A stretch of 64,000 bases of DNA from CAWCAW01 sp963714125 (GTDB taxonomy: Bacteria; Actinomycetota; Acidimicrobiia; Acidimicrobiales; UBA8190): contig OY970234.1 in the NCBI GenBank assembly GCA_963714125.1, positions 3,596,001 through 3,660,000 on the forward strand. Reading direction: 5' to 3'. Each line of letters begins with the position of its first letter. Position 1 is the first letter of the stretch. Of this stretch, positions 63,812 through 64,000 are shown in pieces. The notes under the pieces are model-generated. The model saw only the letters and a program-made list of their open reading frames with translations, had not been told where the DNA came from and ran no database searches. The position numbers and the translations under genes are program-made.

Positions 63812-64000
63812 TCACCGACGTCCGGCGCGTTGCAGGACCCGGCGCGCCCTGATCTCGGCACCTTGACCCTTGGGCGAGAACCGGAGGGAGGACAGGGGCT
63901 GCAGGCGGGTCCACGTGTCGTCTTCGTCCTCGAGCGACGAGATCCCCATGCCGATGCGCAGCAGTCGGCTGAGCAGCATGTGGCTCGAAAGCAGTTGGGC
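63812..64000 (-). CDS. C-terminal fragment of an unidentified gene, cut by window edge
   Basis: The last 62 codons of a gene that enters from beyond position 64000, ending with ...WTRLQPLSSLRFSPKGQGAEIRA and an Arg-rich tail, stop TGA at 63812-63814. Too little is visible to assign a function. It is directly upstream of, and probably co-transcribed with, the 62749-63804 glycosyltransferase gene. Confidence 0.6.
   Translation of the reverse strand, partial: AQLLSSHMLLSRLLRIGMGISSLEDEDDTWTRLQPLSSLRFSPKGQGAEIRARRVLQRAGRR

Overview
The window is a single high-GC chromosome segment from an actinobacterium. The lineage is inferred from gene order: hom-thrC-rho-rpmE-prfA-prmC-sua5-(glyA)-wecA-atpI-atpBEFHAGDC, followed by murA, closely matches the order known from mycobacteria and other Actinobacteriota. 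Further support comes from LAxTG-type surface proteins, a TreS/maltokinase pair and a MurA with Asp in place of the usual active-site Cys. An Acidimicrobiia-like organism is plausible, but the sequence alone does not prove it.

Layout. 1-7.5 kb (minus strand): maltokinase and trehalose synthase, then an enoyl-CoA hydratase, a MeaB-type GTPase, murA and an isobutyryl-CoA-mutase-like large subunit. 7.6-12 kb: glpX, a GNAT acetyltransferase, a secreted protein of five tandem repeats and a PhzF-like protein. 11.9-19.6 kb: the complete F1Fo ATP synthase operon with two small assembly-type membrane proteins at its head. 19.8-32.3 kb: wecA, glyA, a thiolase-like gene on the opposite strand, a YdcF-like gene, sua5, prmC, prfA, rpmE, rho, thrC and hom. 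The thrB gene that commonly lies between thrC and rho is absent.

32.4-42.1 kb is a mobile island. Perfect 25-bp terminal inverted repeats (32393-32417 and 42123-42147) and an 8-bp target duplication (CAAATTTG) define a 9.75-kb IS1595-family transposon. It landed in a roughly 200-bp divergent intergenic region between hom and a surface-protein gene. Its cargo is a 46-codon gene, a winged-helix-like gene with a promoter/operator, a small membrane-anchored protein gene, the ISXO2-type transposase and a zinc-ribbon/DUF4145 gene. Three further insertion sequences are nested in it: one IS21 family and two different IS256 family, each with its own target duplication. Two of them split the same cargo gene; removing both with one duplication copy each restores an uninterrupted 180-codon frame.

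42.2-64 kb is cell-surface biology: a 1278-residue LAFTG-anchored protein built from five copies of an unrecognised two-cysteine domain, lysA, tRNA-Arg(CCG), methyltransferases, two large multi-membrane proteins of glycosyltransferase-C/YfhO type flanking a secreted RCC1-repeat protein, a lipoprotein with a Gly-Asp-Thr collagen-like tract and a Lys-rich tail, a single-domain LAYTG paralogue of the giant protein, a lysozyme-like secreted protein, three GT4-type glycosyltransferases and a sulfotransferase. This set suggests synthesis and decoration of an envelope glycan.
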